A DNA stretch of 64,000 nt from Actinopolyspora lacussalsi (GCA_030803735.1 JAURUC010000001.1:3923501-3987500); one strand, 5' to 3'. Positions 16,427 through 24,929 are shown, numbered from the stretch's first letter. Translations and numbers: made by a program. The notes: a model not told the origin generated them from the letters alone.

Positions 16427-16523
16427 GGGGTTCTCCTTGGGTACCTGTTCGAGATGCGGGGCAGCGGGGTCTGTTCGGGACTCGTCACGAGACGTCGGAG
16501 TGCGCGGTGCCGGTCACCGGTGC

Positions 16524-17156
16524 TCAGTTCGAGCCCACGAGTTCGCCACTGCCGGTGCAGATCAGATTCGAGGCCGTCAGGGCGCGCTCGTGGTACTCGG
16601 GGGGATCGATGTTCGTCGGAAGCGCCTCCACCATGGGAGTGTGGTTGCCGAGCGCGCGCAGGATTCGCTGGATCTCACCGGCCAGTTCCACGGGGTTCCC
16701 GCCGGTGTTGACCAGTATCACGCGCTGCTCCGGCTCCGAGCTCGACGCGATGGTGTCGCGGCGCCAGCTGTCGCGGACCTCGCCCACGTCGGACCGCCCG
16801 CGCAGCGTCGCTCCCAGCACGAGCGCGGTGGAGTCGCCCTTGTCGTCGCCGGGAGCCGCCGCCGTGAACGTGTGACGTCGTCGCGGCGTGCCCTCCTCCG
16901 GAAGTATCGCTCCCACCGCGGCCGGATCGGCCCCCATCGGCAGCAGGGCTTCGGAGAGCAGCCGGTGGTCGCCGTCGGTCAGGCCGATGCGCTCCCGGAC
17001 CAGCTGCTTCGGCAGCGAGACGGCCATCACGTCCCCGGCGTCGCCCGCCAGCCAGTCCCGGTAGCGCCACAGTGACTCGTCCGGGATACGGCCCGCGAGT
17101 CGGAGCAACAGCTCGTGACACAACAGGCTGGTGTCTCGGTCGGCCACGTCAGTCAT
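16524..17156 (-). CDS. Unknown protein, paralogue 2
   Basis: A 210-residue protein. CHELLLRLAGRIPDESLWRY aligns with HQLLLALSGRLDDDALNTAR of its neighbour, and NHTPMVEALPTNIDPPEYHE then RALTASNLICTG aligns with the neighbour's GIQCSVEAF...PDYHREALAVAHEV. The spacing of these blocks is similar in both, so the pair arose by tandem duplication. A helical N-terminal half is followed by an alpha/beta half containing RVILVNTGGNPVELAGEIQR. No catalytic motif is evident. ATG 17156 follows GAAGGGG. It may start a two-gene operon with the tailed paralogue. Confidence 0.72.
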   Translation of the reverse strand: MTDVADRDTSLLCHELLLRLAGRIPDESLWRYRDWLAGDAGDVMAVSLPKQLVRERIGLTDGDHRLLSEALLPMGADPAAVGAILPEEGTPRRRHTFTAAAPGDDKGDSTALVLGATLRGRSDVGEVRDSWRRDTIASSSEPEQRVILVNTGGNPVELAGEIQRILRALGNHTPMVEALPTNIDPPEYHERALTASNLICTGSGELVGSN

Positions 17157-17299
17157 CCCCTTCGGGGCGATGCCCCAGCACGCTGCGTCGGACAGTCATC
17201 GGCGTTTTCATCCGTATGGGTGATTTTCCCGTGGAAATGTCTGCGATCAACCCGCAGCACGCATCCGGCCTTGTTACTCACAGCTCACTATAAACAGCC

Positions 17300-17317
17300 C
17301 TCACTCGGACGAGTGAG
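17300..17317 (-). promoter_or_regulatory. Palindrome upstream of the paralogue pair
   Basis: CTCACTCG-GA-CGAGTGAG is a perfect 8-bp dyad about 145 nt upstream of the 17156 start. On the minus strand it is followed by GGCTGTTTATAGTGAG, where TATAGT could be a -10 box. The GTGAG and CTGTTTAT words also occur in the hsp20 upstream repeats. Confidence 0.4.
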
Positions 17318-17425
17318 TGCGCGTTGTGGTTCGTCGCCGAGGCGCGGTGCGATGGCCGCACGACGTGTGAGTGGTCGAGCGAACGCGGCCGGGAACAGTT
17401 GTCCTCCCACACGGGGTCCACGGGC

Positions 17426-17893
17426 TCAGTGCCCGTCGGCGATCTCGGCGATCAGCTCCACCTCGACCGGAGCGCCCATCGGGAGCTCGGCCACCCCCAC
17501 CGCCGAGCGCGCGTGCGCACCGGATTCGCCGAACACCTCCCCGAGCAGTTCCGAGGCGCCGTTGAGAACCGAGGGCTGGCCGGTGAATCCCTCCGCCGAA
17601 GCGACGAAACCGACCACTTTGACAACTCCGGCCAACGAGTCCAGCTCGACCACGCTGTTTACCGCTGCCAGGGCGTTCAGCGTGCAGATACGTGCCATAC
17701 GCCGTGCCGTGTCCGGGTCGACGTCGTCACCCACCTTCCCTGTGGCCGACAACGTTCCCGACACGAGGGGTAGCTGTCCCGCGGTGTGGACGTGGTTCCC
17801 GCTTCGCACCGCGGGGACGTAAGAGGCGAGGGGCTTCGCCACCTCGGGAAGCTCCACTCCGAGCTCGGTCAAACGGGCGGTCCAGTTGCCCAT
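17426..17893 (-). CDS. RidA-family (YjgF/YER057c/UK114) protein
   Basis: A 155-residue Rid protein. It contains HVHTAGQLPLVSGTL, ARICTLNALAAVNSVV, VVKVVGFVASAEGF and HARSAVGVAELPMGAPVEVE, the last holding the conserved Arg and the P-x-G-A-x-VE-x-E ending. RidA members deaminate reactive 2-aminoacrylate and related enamines/imines. This is the longer actinobacterial subgroup (Rv3678c position), in which that activity has not been shown. ATG 17893 (MGNWTARL) is preferred to GTG-like upstream codons. It forms a minus-strand group with the DUF4177 gene. Confidence 0.88.
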   Translation of the reverse strand: MGNWTARLTELGVELPEVAKPLASYVPAVRSGNHVHTAGQLPLVSGTLSATGKVGDDVDPDTARRMARICTLNALAAVNSVVELDSLAGVVKVVGFVASAEGFTGQPSVLNGASELLGEVFGESGAHARSAVGVAELPMGAPVEVELIAEIADGH

Positions 17894-17951
17894 CGCGGAC
17901 ACCAATCTCTCCGGGACTCGCCAAACGGCCCCGCTGCGTTACGGAACCGGG

Positions 17952-17977
17952 CGTTCCCATCCTCGCGGATGGGAACG
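17952..17977 (-). terminator. Perfect hairpin between DUF4177 gene and ridA
   Basis: CGTTCCCATCC-TCGC-GGATGGGAACG, an 11-bp stem in the 110-nt gap between two same-strand genes. It may end the short DUF4177 message or partly attenuate read-through into ridA. Confidence 0.5.
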
Positions 17978-18003
17978 GCACCGGGAAATCACTCGATCCG
18001 TCG

Positions 18004-18159
18004 TTACTCCTTCGGGCGCTTCATGTAGGCGACCATCTGCTCGCCGGTAGGTCCCGGCAGAACGGCGACCAGCTCCCAGCCGTCATCGCCCCACTGGTCG
18101 AGGATCTGCTTGGTCGCGTGGCTGAGCAGCGGCACTGTCGAGTACTCCCACTTGGTCAT
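18004..18159 (-). CDS. Small DUF4177 protein
   Basis: A 51-residue protein encoded by ATG 18159 to TAA 18004: MTKWEYSTVPLLSHATKQIL, then DQWGDDGWELVAVLPGPTGE and QMVAYMKRPKE. The W-E-Y and GWELV pattern is the DUF4177 signature (short beta-alpha-beta fold). A gene of the same size lies between ridA and the ArsA-like genes in mycobacteria (Rv3678A). Its function is not known. Confidence 0.85.
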   Translation of the reverse strand: MTKWEYSTVPLLSHATKQILDQWGDDGWELVAVLPGPTGEQMVAYMKRPKE

Positions 18160-18318
18160 GCCGCAACCCTAAGTGCCGGCTCCGGGAGATTGTTCCTCGG
18201 ATCGGCAACCGGCCCGGTCAGGCAGCGGATCGGCCCGATCGGGGCTCGTTCGGAGCCGGGCGCGGTCGACGGTGCGTCCTCCCGCACGGTTCCCCGAGGC
18301 CCCGACGAAGGGACAGAC

Positions 18319-18383
18319 AGGACGAACGGACAGGACGAACGGACAGGACGAACGGACAGGACGAACGGACAGGACGAGCGGAC
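18319..18383 (+). repeat. 13-bp minisatellite, five copies, before arsA-like genes
   Basis: AGGACGAACGGAC is repeated five times without interruption (18319-18331, 18332-18344, 18345-18357, 18358-18370, 18371-18383; the last has AGC for AAC), with a decayed partial unit upstream. It ends 31 nt before the GTG start at 18415 and so lies in the promoter or leader of the ArsA-like operon. Slippage could vary promoter geometry. Confidence 0.85.
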
Positions 18384-18414
18384 AGTGAGCCCCGGATAAG
18401 CTTAGGCTGATCGT

Positions 18415-19419
18415 GTGAGCTCTGAATGGGACCGCGAACTCGACCGGGCGAGGCTGCACTTCGTCAGCGGTAAGGGCGGTGCTGGTAAGACCACAGCCGC
18501 CGCCTCGCTCGCCCTCGCGCTGGCGACCGGTGGCCGCCGGGTGCTGCTCGCCGAGGTCGAGGGCAGACAGGGGCTGGCCCAGCTGTTCGACACACCGCCG
18601 CTGGAGTACTCCGAACGCAGGCTGGCCGCCGCTCCGGGCGGAGGCGAGGTCCGGGCCCTGGCCATCGAGGCGGAAGCCGCCCTGTTGGAGTACCTGGCCA
18701 TGTACTACAGCCTCGGCGTCGCGGGGCGCACGCTGCGCAGGATGGGGGCGATCGAGTTCGCCACCACGCTCGCCCCCGGACTGCGGGACGTGTTGTTCAC
18801 CGGAAAGCTCAAGGAGTGCGTGCGCCGGACCGACACCAACGGGCGACACACCTACGACGCGGTGGTCGTGGACGCACCACCCACCGGCCGGATCGTCCGA
18901 TTCCTCGACGTCACGCGCGCCATGGCCGACCTGGCCAGGATGGGACCCATCCACGGGCAGAGCGAGGAGGTGGTGGGCCTGCTGCACTCCTCCGACACCG
19001 TGGTGCACCTGGTCACCCTGCCGGAGCAGCTGCCGATGCGGGAAACCCTGGAAACAGTGGAGGAGCTCGACGCGGCCGAACTGCGCCCGGGCGCGGTGCT
19101 GTTGAACCGCGTACGGCCCTCCCGGCTGGCCACCCGCTCGGTGCTGGCCGCCGCCGGGGGAAGGGTCGACGCGACCAGGATCCGCGATGGACTGCGCTCG
19201 GCCGGGCTGGACTGGGACGTCGAGGTGCTCGACGGTCTGGTGGCCGAGACCATCGAACACGCCGGCCGGGCCAGCGCCGAACTCTCGGCCCGGGAACAAC
19301 TGGACAACACCTCGCTGCCGTTCGTCGAACTACCCGACTACGTCGACGGGATCGACGTCGCGGCGCTCTACGAACTGGCGGAGGGGCTGGTCGCGCGCGG
19401 TGTCGGAGGAAGCCGATGA
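18415..19419 (+). CDS. ArsA/GET3-family ATPase, first of pair
   Basis: A 334-residue P-loop ATPase of the SIMIBI class. The deviant Walker A motif GKGGAGKTT is at 19-27, including the signature lysine K20 needed for dimer catalysis. [20 protein letters not shown] carries Walker B/switch II. The cysteine pairs that bind arsenite in E. coli ArsA are absent, and no arsenic genes are nearby, so an arsenite pump is unlikely. The paired gene in M. tuberculosis (Rv3679/Rv3680) forms a heterocomplex linked to dormancy and oxidative stress tolerance. GTG 18415 starts the protein. Its stop overlaps the second ATPase start (ATGA). Confidence 0.88.
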   Translation: MSSEWDRELDRARLHFVSGKGGAGKTTAAASLALALATGGRRVLLAEVEGRQGLAQLFDTPPLEYSERRLAAAPGGGEVRALAIEAEAALLEYLAMYYSLGVAGRTLRRMGAIEFATTLAPGLRDVLFTGKLKECVRRTDTNGRHTYDAVVVDAPPTGRIVRFLDVTRAMADLARMGPIHGQSEEVVGLLHSSDTVVHLVTLPEQLPMRETLETVEELDAAELRPGAVLLNRVRPSRLATRSVLAAAGGRVDATRIRDGLRSAGLDWDVEVLDGLVAETIEHAGRASAELSAREQLDNTSLPFVELPDYVDGIDVAALYELAEGLVARGVGGSR

Positions 19420-20552
19420 ACACACCCCCCGGCCCGGATCGGCTCGACATCGACCGGTTGCTCGACGACCCGGACAACCGCGTCCTCGTCTGCTGCGGTT
19501 CCGGCGGAGTCGGCAAGACGACCACCGCGGCAGCCCTGGGGATCCGGGCAGCCGCACGCGGTCGCAAGACCGTGGTGCTGACCATCGACCCGGCGCGCAG
19601 ACTGGCGCAGGCGCTCGGGCTGGCCGAACTGGACAACACTCCCCGGAAGGTCGACCTGGAGCAGGGCGAGTCCGGCGAGCTCCACGCCATGATGCTCGAC
19701 ATGCGCAGGACGTTCGACGACATGGTCCTGGCGCACGCCGGTCGTGACCGCGCGCGCCAGATCCTGGACAACCCCTTCTACCAGACCGTGTCGAGTTCGT
19801 TCTCCGGGACGCAGGAGTACATGGCGATGGAGAAGCTCGGCCAGCTGGTCACCGAGGACACCTGGGACCTGATCGTGGTGGACACCCCGCCGAGTCGCTC
19901 CGCGCTGGACTTCCTCGACGCTCCGCAGCGGCTGTCCACCATCCTGGACGGCAGGCTCATCCGGATGCTGGCCAGCCCGGCCAAGGCGGGCGGCAAGGGC
20001 ATACGCAGAATCGTCGGAGCCGGATTCGGAATGTTCGCCAAGGCGGTTTCCACGATCGTCGGACGCCAGCTGCTCGCCGACGCGGCTGCCTTCGTGCAGG
20101 CGTTCGATTCCACGTTCGGCGGCTTCCGCGAGCGAGCGGACCGGACCTACCGGCTGTTGCGCTCCAGCGGTACCCGGTTCCTGGTGGTGGCCGCCCCGGA
20201 AGCGGACGCGCTGCGGGAGGCCTCCTACTTCGTGGAACGGCTGTCCACGGAGCACATGCCGCTGGCGGGCATGGTCGCCAACCGTACCCATCCGGTCCTG
20301 GCCGATCTGGCGGCCGCGCGTGCGCTGTCGGCCGCCGAGGAACTCGAAACAGCCGGTTCCGCCCCGTTGGCAGCCTCGGTTCTCCGGTTGCACGCCGACC
20401 GGGTCGCGGTCGCGGAGCGGGAGAAACGTCTGCTGGCCCGGTTCACCAGGGCGCATCCGGAAGTCGAGCTCGGCAGCGTTCCCGCCCTGGCGGACGAGGT
20501 GCACGACCAGTACGGGCTGCGCGAGATCGGCCGCCGACTCGCCCGGGAGTGA
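19416..20552 (+). CDS. ArsA/GET3-family ATPase, second of pair
   Basis: A 378-residue partner ATPase. Walker A is GSGGVGKTT at 28-36, where the signature lysine of the first protein is replaced by serine, so a homodimer may be catalytically impaired; this fits an obligate heterodimer with the upstream protein. [20 protein letters not shown] is switch II. The central part includes the long helical insertion ([20 protein letters not shown]) typical of actinobacterial members. It is coupled by ATGA to the upstream gene. Repeat copy B follows 18 nt after the stop. Confidence 0.88.
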   Translation: MNTPPGPDRLDIDRLLDDPDNRVLVCCGSGGVGKTTTAAALGIRAAARGRKTVVLTIDPARRLAQALGLAELDNTPRKVDLEQGESGELHAMMLDMRRTFDDMVLAHAGRDRARQILDNPFYQTVSSSFSGTQEYMAMEKLGQLVTEDTWDLIVVDTPPSRSALDFLDAPQRLSTILDGRLIRMLASPAKAGGKGIRRIVGAGFGMFAKAVSTIVGRQLLADAAAFVQAFDSTFGGFRERADRTYRLLRSSGTRFLVVAAPEADALREASYFVERLSTEHMPLAGMVANRTHPVLADLAAARALSAAEELETAGSAPLAASVLRLHADRVAVAEREKRLLARFTRAHPEVELGSVPALADEVHDQYGLREIGRRLARE

Positions 20553-20570
20553 GGCCGTCCCGCACCGCGC

Positions 20571-20826
20571 GTCGATTCCTCGGGAAATTTCCGCCTCGAG
20601 ACCGTCGTCGCGACGCGACCGTGTTGCTGCGCAGCGCGGCCCCCCGGGCTCCGTCGATTTCTCGCGAAATCGCGGGCCCCGACCGCGGGCCGAGCTCCGA
20701 CCACCCTGGCCACCGGCACCGCCGCGGGTTCTCCGGTGCGGCTCTCGCGAGGAAGGCCCGACGTTGTGTAGGTCGCTACCCGATGTCGGGCCTCCCCGCA
20801 GCGAGAGCCGTGCGAGAGGTTCCGCC
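20571..20826 (+). repeat. Composite palindrome-plus-hairpin repeat, copy B
   Basis: A decayed palindrome at 20574-20589 and an intact one at 20656-20671 are followed by the hairpin at 20726-20826. The left arm holds GGTGCGGCTCTCGCGAGGAA and GGCCCGACGTTGTGTAGG; the right arm holds CTACCCGATGTCGGGCCTCC and GCAGCGAGAGCCG. It fills the convergent gap between the second ArsA-like gene and whiB4 (20553-20863). It might also act as a terminator there. Confidence 0.88.
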
Positions 20827-20863
20827 TCTCAACCAGCTACGAAACCCGCGCCGCCGACAGTTT

Positions 20864-21166
20864 TCAGCCCAGTTGGTAGGCGTCGATGTCCTGGGTGTAA
20901 TCCTCCCGCGCGGCTTCGAGCAGCTCACGCCAGTTGCGCACATCAGGGCGTCTGCGCAGCAGCGCCCGTCGTTCCCGTTCGGTCATTCCGCCCCAGACAC
21001 CGAACTCGATTCGTTTGTCCAGCGCCTCCGCGAGGCACTCGGTACGGACGGGACATCCGAAGCAGATGGTGCGTGCCTTGCGCTGCTCCGCACCTCGTAC
21101 GAAAAGCTGGTCCGGGTTCTTGTCGCGGCATGCCGCGTTCACCCGCCAGTCCCCCTGTTCCAACAT
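20864..21166 (-). CDS. whiB4: WhiB-family redox regulator (WhiB4-like)
   Basis: A 100-residue iron-sulfur protein. Cluster ligands are C13, C35, C38 and C44 (C-x21-C-x2-C-x5-C), followed by the G[VI]WGG turn (FGVWGGMTERERR) and a basic RRALLRRR stretch for DNA contact. Position next to ponA2 and the ArsA-like pair, plus DQLFVRGAEQRKA, match mycobacterial WhiB4 (Rv3681c), an oxygen- and NO-responsive regulator. ATG 21166 (MLEQGDW) is chosen; an upstream in-frame extension of 20 residues is Arg-rich and unlikely. It is divergent from ponA2, with a palindrome between them. Confidence 0.9.
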   Translation of the reverse strand: MLEQGDWRVNAACRDKNPDQLFVRGAEQRKARTICFGCPVRTECLAEALDKRIEFGVWGGMTERERRALLRRRPDVRNWRELLEAAREDYTQDIDAYQLG

Positions 21167-21371
21167 CAAAGCCCCCAGCTCCTCACTGGATCGTCGGCGA
21201 CCATGCAACCTCCGGGCCCCCGGCACCGGCCGTCGTGACGTGCCCGCGGCACGCTACGAAACCTGTCGCTAGACGTGGACGCACACTAGAAGATCTCGGT
21301 TCCGTAGCCAACCGACTTTCGTGGGAATTTTCTTTCACGCTCATCACATCGGGGGTTATTGACCGTGACAG

Positions 21372-21392
21372 CGAGTCGCGTAGCGCGACTCG
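21372..21392. promoter_or_regulatory. Perfect palindrome in the whiB4-ponA2 divergent region
   Basis: CGAGTCGCG-TAG-CGCGACTCG, 9-bp arms, 16 nt before the ponA2 GTG. TTGACC at 21359 could be a -35 box just upstream, so a bound regulator would cover the ponA2 promoter. Confidence 0.5.
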
Positions 21393-21408
21393 GCTTACCG
21401 TTTACCTC

Positions 21409-23862
21409 GTGCGGCTACGTAATGGCGTGCTCAAGCTGTTCGGTCTGTGTGTGCTGGCCGGTGTCCTGGTCGCCGGCATGGTGTTCCCCGCGGCGGGAGC
21501 ACTCGGGGTGATATCCAATCGTGCCGGCGACGCGGTGAACCGGATCTCCACCGAACTGCTCACCGAACAACCACCCCTGGTCTCGACGGTGAAGGATCGG
21601 AAGGGCAATCCGATCGCCTATCTGTACGAGCAGTACCGGACACCGGCCACCTCCGACGAGATCGCCGACACGATGAAAGCGGCGATGGTGGCCATCGAGG
21701 ACCAGCGGTACTACGAACACGAAGGTGTGGACTGGCCGGGCACGGTGCGTGCTTTCGTCAGCAACCAGGTGGCGGGCAGGATCACCCAGGGCGCCTCCAC
21801 GATCACCCAGCAGTACGTCAAGAACTACCTGGTGCACGTCACCGCGGCGGGAGATCCCGTCAAACAGGCCGAGGCGACCGAGCAGACCGTGGCGCGCAAG
21901 CTGCGCGAGATCCGGGTATCCCTCCAGCTGGAGAAGCGGTTGAGCAAGGAGGAGATACTCACCCGCTATCTCAACGTCGTTCCCTACGGCAACCGCGTCT
22001 ACGGTATCGGCGCTGCCTCACACGCCTACTTCGGAACGACGCCGGACGAACTCACGATTTCGCAGGCCGCGCTGTTGGCCGGTGTGGTCAACCGTCCGGG
22101 CTCGCTGAACCCGGTGACCCAGCCCAAGGAGGCGATGTTCCGGCGCGGGCTGGTCATCGACGCGATGGCTCGGCAGGGCAGGATCACCCAGGAGGCCGCT
22201 CGGGAGGCCAAGGAGTCCCCGCTGGGGATCGAACAACCCATCGACAAGCTGCCCAACGGATGCGTCGGTGCCGGCGCGCAGAACGGCTTCTTCTGCAAGT
22301 ACGTGGAGAACTACCTGCAACGCGCGGGGTTCTCCATGGACCAGCTGCGCCGTGGCGGCTATACGATCCGGACCACGTTGGACCAGGGAGTCACGGCCGC
22401 GGCAAAGGAATCGGCCGAGCAGGGCGTGCCCAAGGACAGCGACCAGATCGCCAACGTCATGTCCGTCGTGGAGCCCGGCGAGAACAAACACCAGGTGCGC
22501 GCGCTGGTGGCCAACCGCGACTTCGGTTTCGACAAGCAGCAGGGTGAGAGCGCATACGCGCTGCCCAGCTCCATGGCACCACCCGGCGCGGGTTCGGTGT
22601 ACAAGACCTTCACCGCGGCGGCCGCCCTGGAAGCGGGCATGGGGATCAAGGACGTCGTCCCGGCACCCGGCTCCTACACCTCGGTCGAGTTCAGCAACGG
22701 GACCAACCCCTACACCGTCGGTAACGCCGAGGGAGTCGGAGCCGGTTCTCGTTCGATCCAGGAAGCGCTGGCGACCTCGCCGAACACGGCCTTCGTGATC
22801 CTGGAGGAGCGTGCCGGGCTGGACAACACCGTGGAGATGGCCTCCCGGCTGGGGATGCGCCGGACGCTCAACAGTCACGACCTGGCGGGCGTGCCGATGG
22901 TCGCCGACCGCGCTCGCGAACGTACCCAGGCCGAAGAGATCAAACAGCGCAAGATCGGCGCGTTCACCCTGGGCTTCAGCCCCACCAGTCCACTGGAACT
23001 GGCCAACGCCTCCGCGACGATCACCAGCGGTGGTGTCTGGTGCCCACCGACCCCGATCAAGAGCATCCGCGACCGCAACGGCAATCGGGTCTCGATCACC
23101 GAGAAACCCTGTGAACAGGCCGTCGACCGGGAGCTGGCGGACGCGATGGCCGTCGGAATGTCCGACGACACCATTTCCGGTACCGCCACGCGTGCGGCCG
23201 GTGCCACGGGGTGGAACCGGCCCACCGCCGCCAAGACCGGTACCACCGAAACCTTCGGGTCCGCGGCCTTCATCGGTGCCACCCCGCAGCTGGCGGGCGC
23301 CGTACTCACCTACATCGACCGGCCCGAGTCACCAGGTATGGGGATTTGCCTGGGGAGTCCTCCCACGGTCTGCGGCAGCGGCAACATCTACGGTGGCACC
23401 ATTCCCGCCAAGACCTGGATGCGTGCCATGAAGACCGCGCACGAGGGACTGCCCGTGGCGGAGCTGCCGTCGACCACCGACCGCTACCGGCACGGCGGTT
23501 CCGGGAAACAGGTTCCCGAAGTCGTGGACATGTCCGCCGACGAAGCCGCGAAGAAACTGCGCGAAGCGGGTTACGAGGTGGAACGGCGCACCGTCAGCAG
23601 CAGTGAATCCGAGGGAACGGTGATCAGCCAGTCGCCGCGCGGTATCGCCCAGAGCGGCACCTCGGTGCTGCTCTCGGTCAGCAGCGGCTACATCCCGCCA
23701 CCTCGTACCGTCGCCGCGCAACCGCCTTCCCAGGGGGAGAGCCCGGAGGAAGGCGGAAGCACCGGCGATGGTGAACGCGGGGGTAACGGTCCCGACAGTG
23801 GTTCTGGAAACGGCGGGGGCGGGCAGCCGTCGCCACAGCCGCAGGAGGACTCCGGCGGGTGA
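21409..23862 (+). CDS. ponA2: Bifunctional class A penicillin-binding protein with PASTA domain
   Basis: An 817-residue peptidoglycan synthase. A membrane anchor (about 8-34) is followed by the GT51 glycosyltransferase domain (about 55-240, catalytic E97 in AIEDQRYYEHEGVD and TQGASTITQQ). The transpeptidase has S396-x-x-K399 (SVYK), S457-P-N459 and K609-T-G. One PASTA domain (about 700-765, VPEVVDMSADEAAKKLREAG) precedes a Gly/Pro/Ser-rich tail. Layout matches mycobacterial PonA2 (Rv3682), which supports stress survival. The start is uncertain: GTG 21409 or GTG 21427, neither with a clear ribosome-binding site, possibly a leaderless message. Confidence 0.92.
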   Translation: MRLRNGVLKLFGLCVLAGVLVAGMVFPAAGALGVISNRAGDAVNRISTELLTEQPPLVSTVKDRKGNPIAYLYEQYRTPATSDEIADTMKAAMVAIEDQRYYEHEGVDWPGTVRAFVSNQVAGRITQGASTITQQYVKNYLVHVTAAGDPVKQAEATEQTVARKLREIRVSLQLEKRLSKEEILTRYLNVVPYGNRVYGIGAASHAYFGTTPDELTISQAALLAGVVNRPGSLNPVTQPKEAMFRRGLVIDAMARQGRITQEAAREAKESPLGIEQPIDKLPNGCVGAGAQNGFFCKYVENYLQRAGFSMDQLRRGGYTIRTTLDQGVTAAAKESAEQGVPKDSDQIANVMSVVEPGENKHQVRALVANRDFGFDKQQGESAYALPSSMAPPGAGSVYKTFTAAAALEAGMGIKDVVPAPGSYTSVEFSNGTNPYTVGNAEGVGAGSRSIQEALATSPNTAFVILEERAGLDNTVEMASRLGMRRTLNSHDLAGVPMVADRARERTQAEEIKQRKIGAFTLGFSPTSPLELANASATITSGGVWCPPTPIKSIRDRNGNRVSITEKPCEQAVDRELADAMAVGMSDDTISGTATRAAGATGWNRPTAAKTGTTETFGSAAFIGATPQLAGAVLTYIDRPESPGMGICLGSPPTVCGSGNIYGGTIPAKTWMRAMKTAHEGLPVAELPSTTDRYRHGGSGKQVPEVVDMSADEAAKKLREAGYEVERRTVSSSESEGTVISQSPRGIAQSGTSVLLSVSSGYIPPPRTVAAQPPSQGESPEEGGSTGDGERGGNGPDSGSGNGGGGQPSPQPQEDSGG

Positions 23863-23944
23863 CCGGAGTTCTCCGATCGGGCCCCATCTCTCGGGCGAGC
23901 CCCATCTCTCGGGCGGGCTCCAGCTCTCCGGTACGGGCCTCGTG

Positions 23945-23977
23945 GAGCGCTCGGGTGGTTCCGCCACCCGAGCGCTT
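23945..23977. terminator. Terminator between ponA2 and yqeY-like gene
   Basis: Stem of 12 perfect pairs GCGCTCGGGTGG / CCACCCGAGCGC with a TTCCG loop, between convergent genes. Just upstream, CCCATCTCTCGGGCG occurs twice in tandem. Confidence 0.8.
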
Positions 23978-24034
23978 CGTGACGGCCCAGCGCTCCGTGC
24001 GGGGTGATCGGGGAAAGCTTCGATGGGGTGGGGG

Positions 24035-24505
24035 TCAGCCGTTGAGTTCGGCCTTCACCGCTGCCGCGACCCTGCCCCCTTCGGCCTGCCCCGCGACCTT
24101 GGCGTTCGCGATTTTCATGACCTGACCCATCTGCTTCGGACCCGGCGTCTCACCGATCTCGGCCGCGACCTCGCTCACCGCCTCCTTCGCCAAGCGGGTG
24201 AGTTCCTCGTCGTCGAGCTGCGTGGGCAGGTACTCCCGGAGGATGTCACCCTCGGCGCGCTCAGCCGCCGCCTGTTCGGCACGCCCCGCCGACTCGAAAG
24301 CCGCGGCGGATTCGTCCCGCTTCTTGACCTCCTTGGAAAGAACCCCCCGAACCTCCTCGTCGGAGAGCTCGCGTGCCTGTTGCCCGGAAACCTCCTCGGC
24401 ACCGATCGCGGACAGCGCCATCCGGAGCACCCCGGTGCGGGTGGTTTCCCGTTCCTTCATCGCCGCGGTCATGTCGGCCCGCAGGCGTTCCTTCAACTCG
24501 GACAT
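24035..24505 (-). CDS. GatB/YqeY-domain protein
   Basis: A 156-residue helical protein of the YqeY family, related to the C-terminal tRNA-binding domain of GatB. It includes ERETTRTGVLRMALSAIGAE, LREYLPTQLDDEELTRLAKE and PKQMGQVMKIANAKVAGQAE. The length is as usual for free-standing members. A role in tRNA-dependent amidotransfer or tRNA binding is assumed from homology, without direct evidence for the stand-alone protein. Confidence 0.9.
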   Translation of the reverse strand: MSELKERLRADMTAAMKERETTRTGVLRMALSAIGAEEVSGQQARELSDEEVRGVLSKEVKKRDESAAAFESAGRAEQAAAERAEGDILREYLPTQLDDEELTRLAKEAVSEVAAEIGETPGPKQMGQVMKIANAKVAGQAEGGRVAAAVKAELNG

Positions 24506-24566
24506 GGCCCGATTATCCCGGAGAGATGGAGTGCGGGGCCTCTCGGTTTTCGTAGTTGGTGCTGTA

Positions 24567-24842
24567 GCGGAACCTCCGGTGCGGCTCTCGCTCCGGGGAG
24601 GCCCGACATCGGGTAGTTACTACACAACGTCGGACCTTCCTCGCGAGAGCCGCACCGGAGAACCCGCGGCGGTGCCTGTTGCGTGAGTGGTCGGAGCTCT
24701 GGTTGCGAGGGTGGTGGGGCTCGGCCCGCGGGCGTGGTGGGAGCTCGGCTTCGGGAGCACCGTAGGCCCGGCGATTTCGCGAGAAATCGACGGAGCTCGG
24801 GGCACGCCGCCGTACCGGGGTGTCGATTTCGCGAGAAATCGC
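24567..24842 (-). repeat. Composite palindrome-plus-hairpin repeat, copy C
   Basis: Inverted relative to copies A and B. The hairpin is at about 24569-24672 (CGGTGCGGCTCTCGC in one arm, GCGAGAGCCGCACCGGAG in the other), then palindromes GATTTCGCGAGAAATC at 24773-24788 and 24825-24840. It occupies the promoter region between the divergent yqeY-like and metallophosphoesterase genes, so it could influence either. Confidence 0.88.
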
Positions 24843-24929
24843 CGCGCCCGCGAAACGGAGTCCCGACGGGGGCGGGAACACATGACCGCCACGCGGCTCG
24901 GATCTGTGCGTTCTCGTAGGCTGGGCGCT

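Noticed and set aside
18319-18383. CRISPR array
   Set aside because: The repeats are 13 bp with no spacers, a plain tandem repeat.
18415-20552. Arsenite efflux ATPase (arsA) function
   Set aside because: No arsenite-binding cysteines and no arsB, arsR or arsC nearby. The position matches the Rv3679/Rv3680 pair instead.
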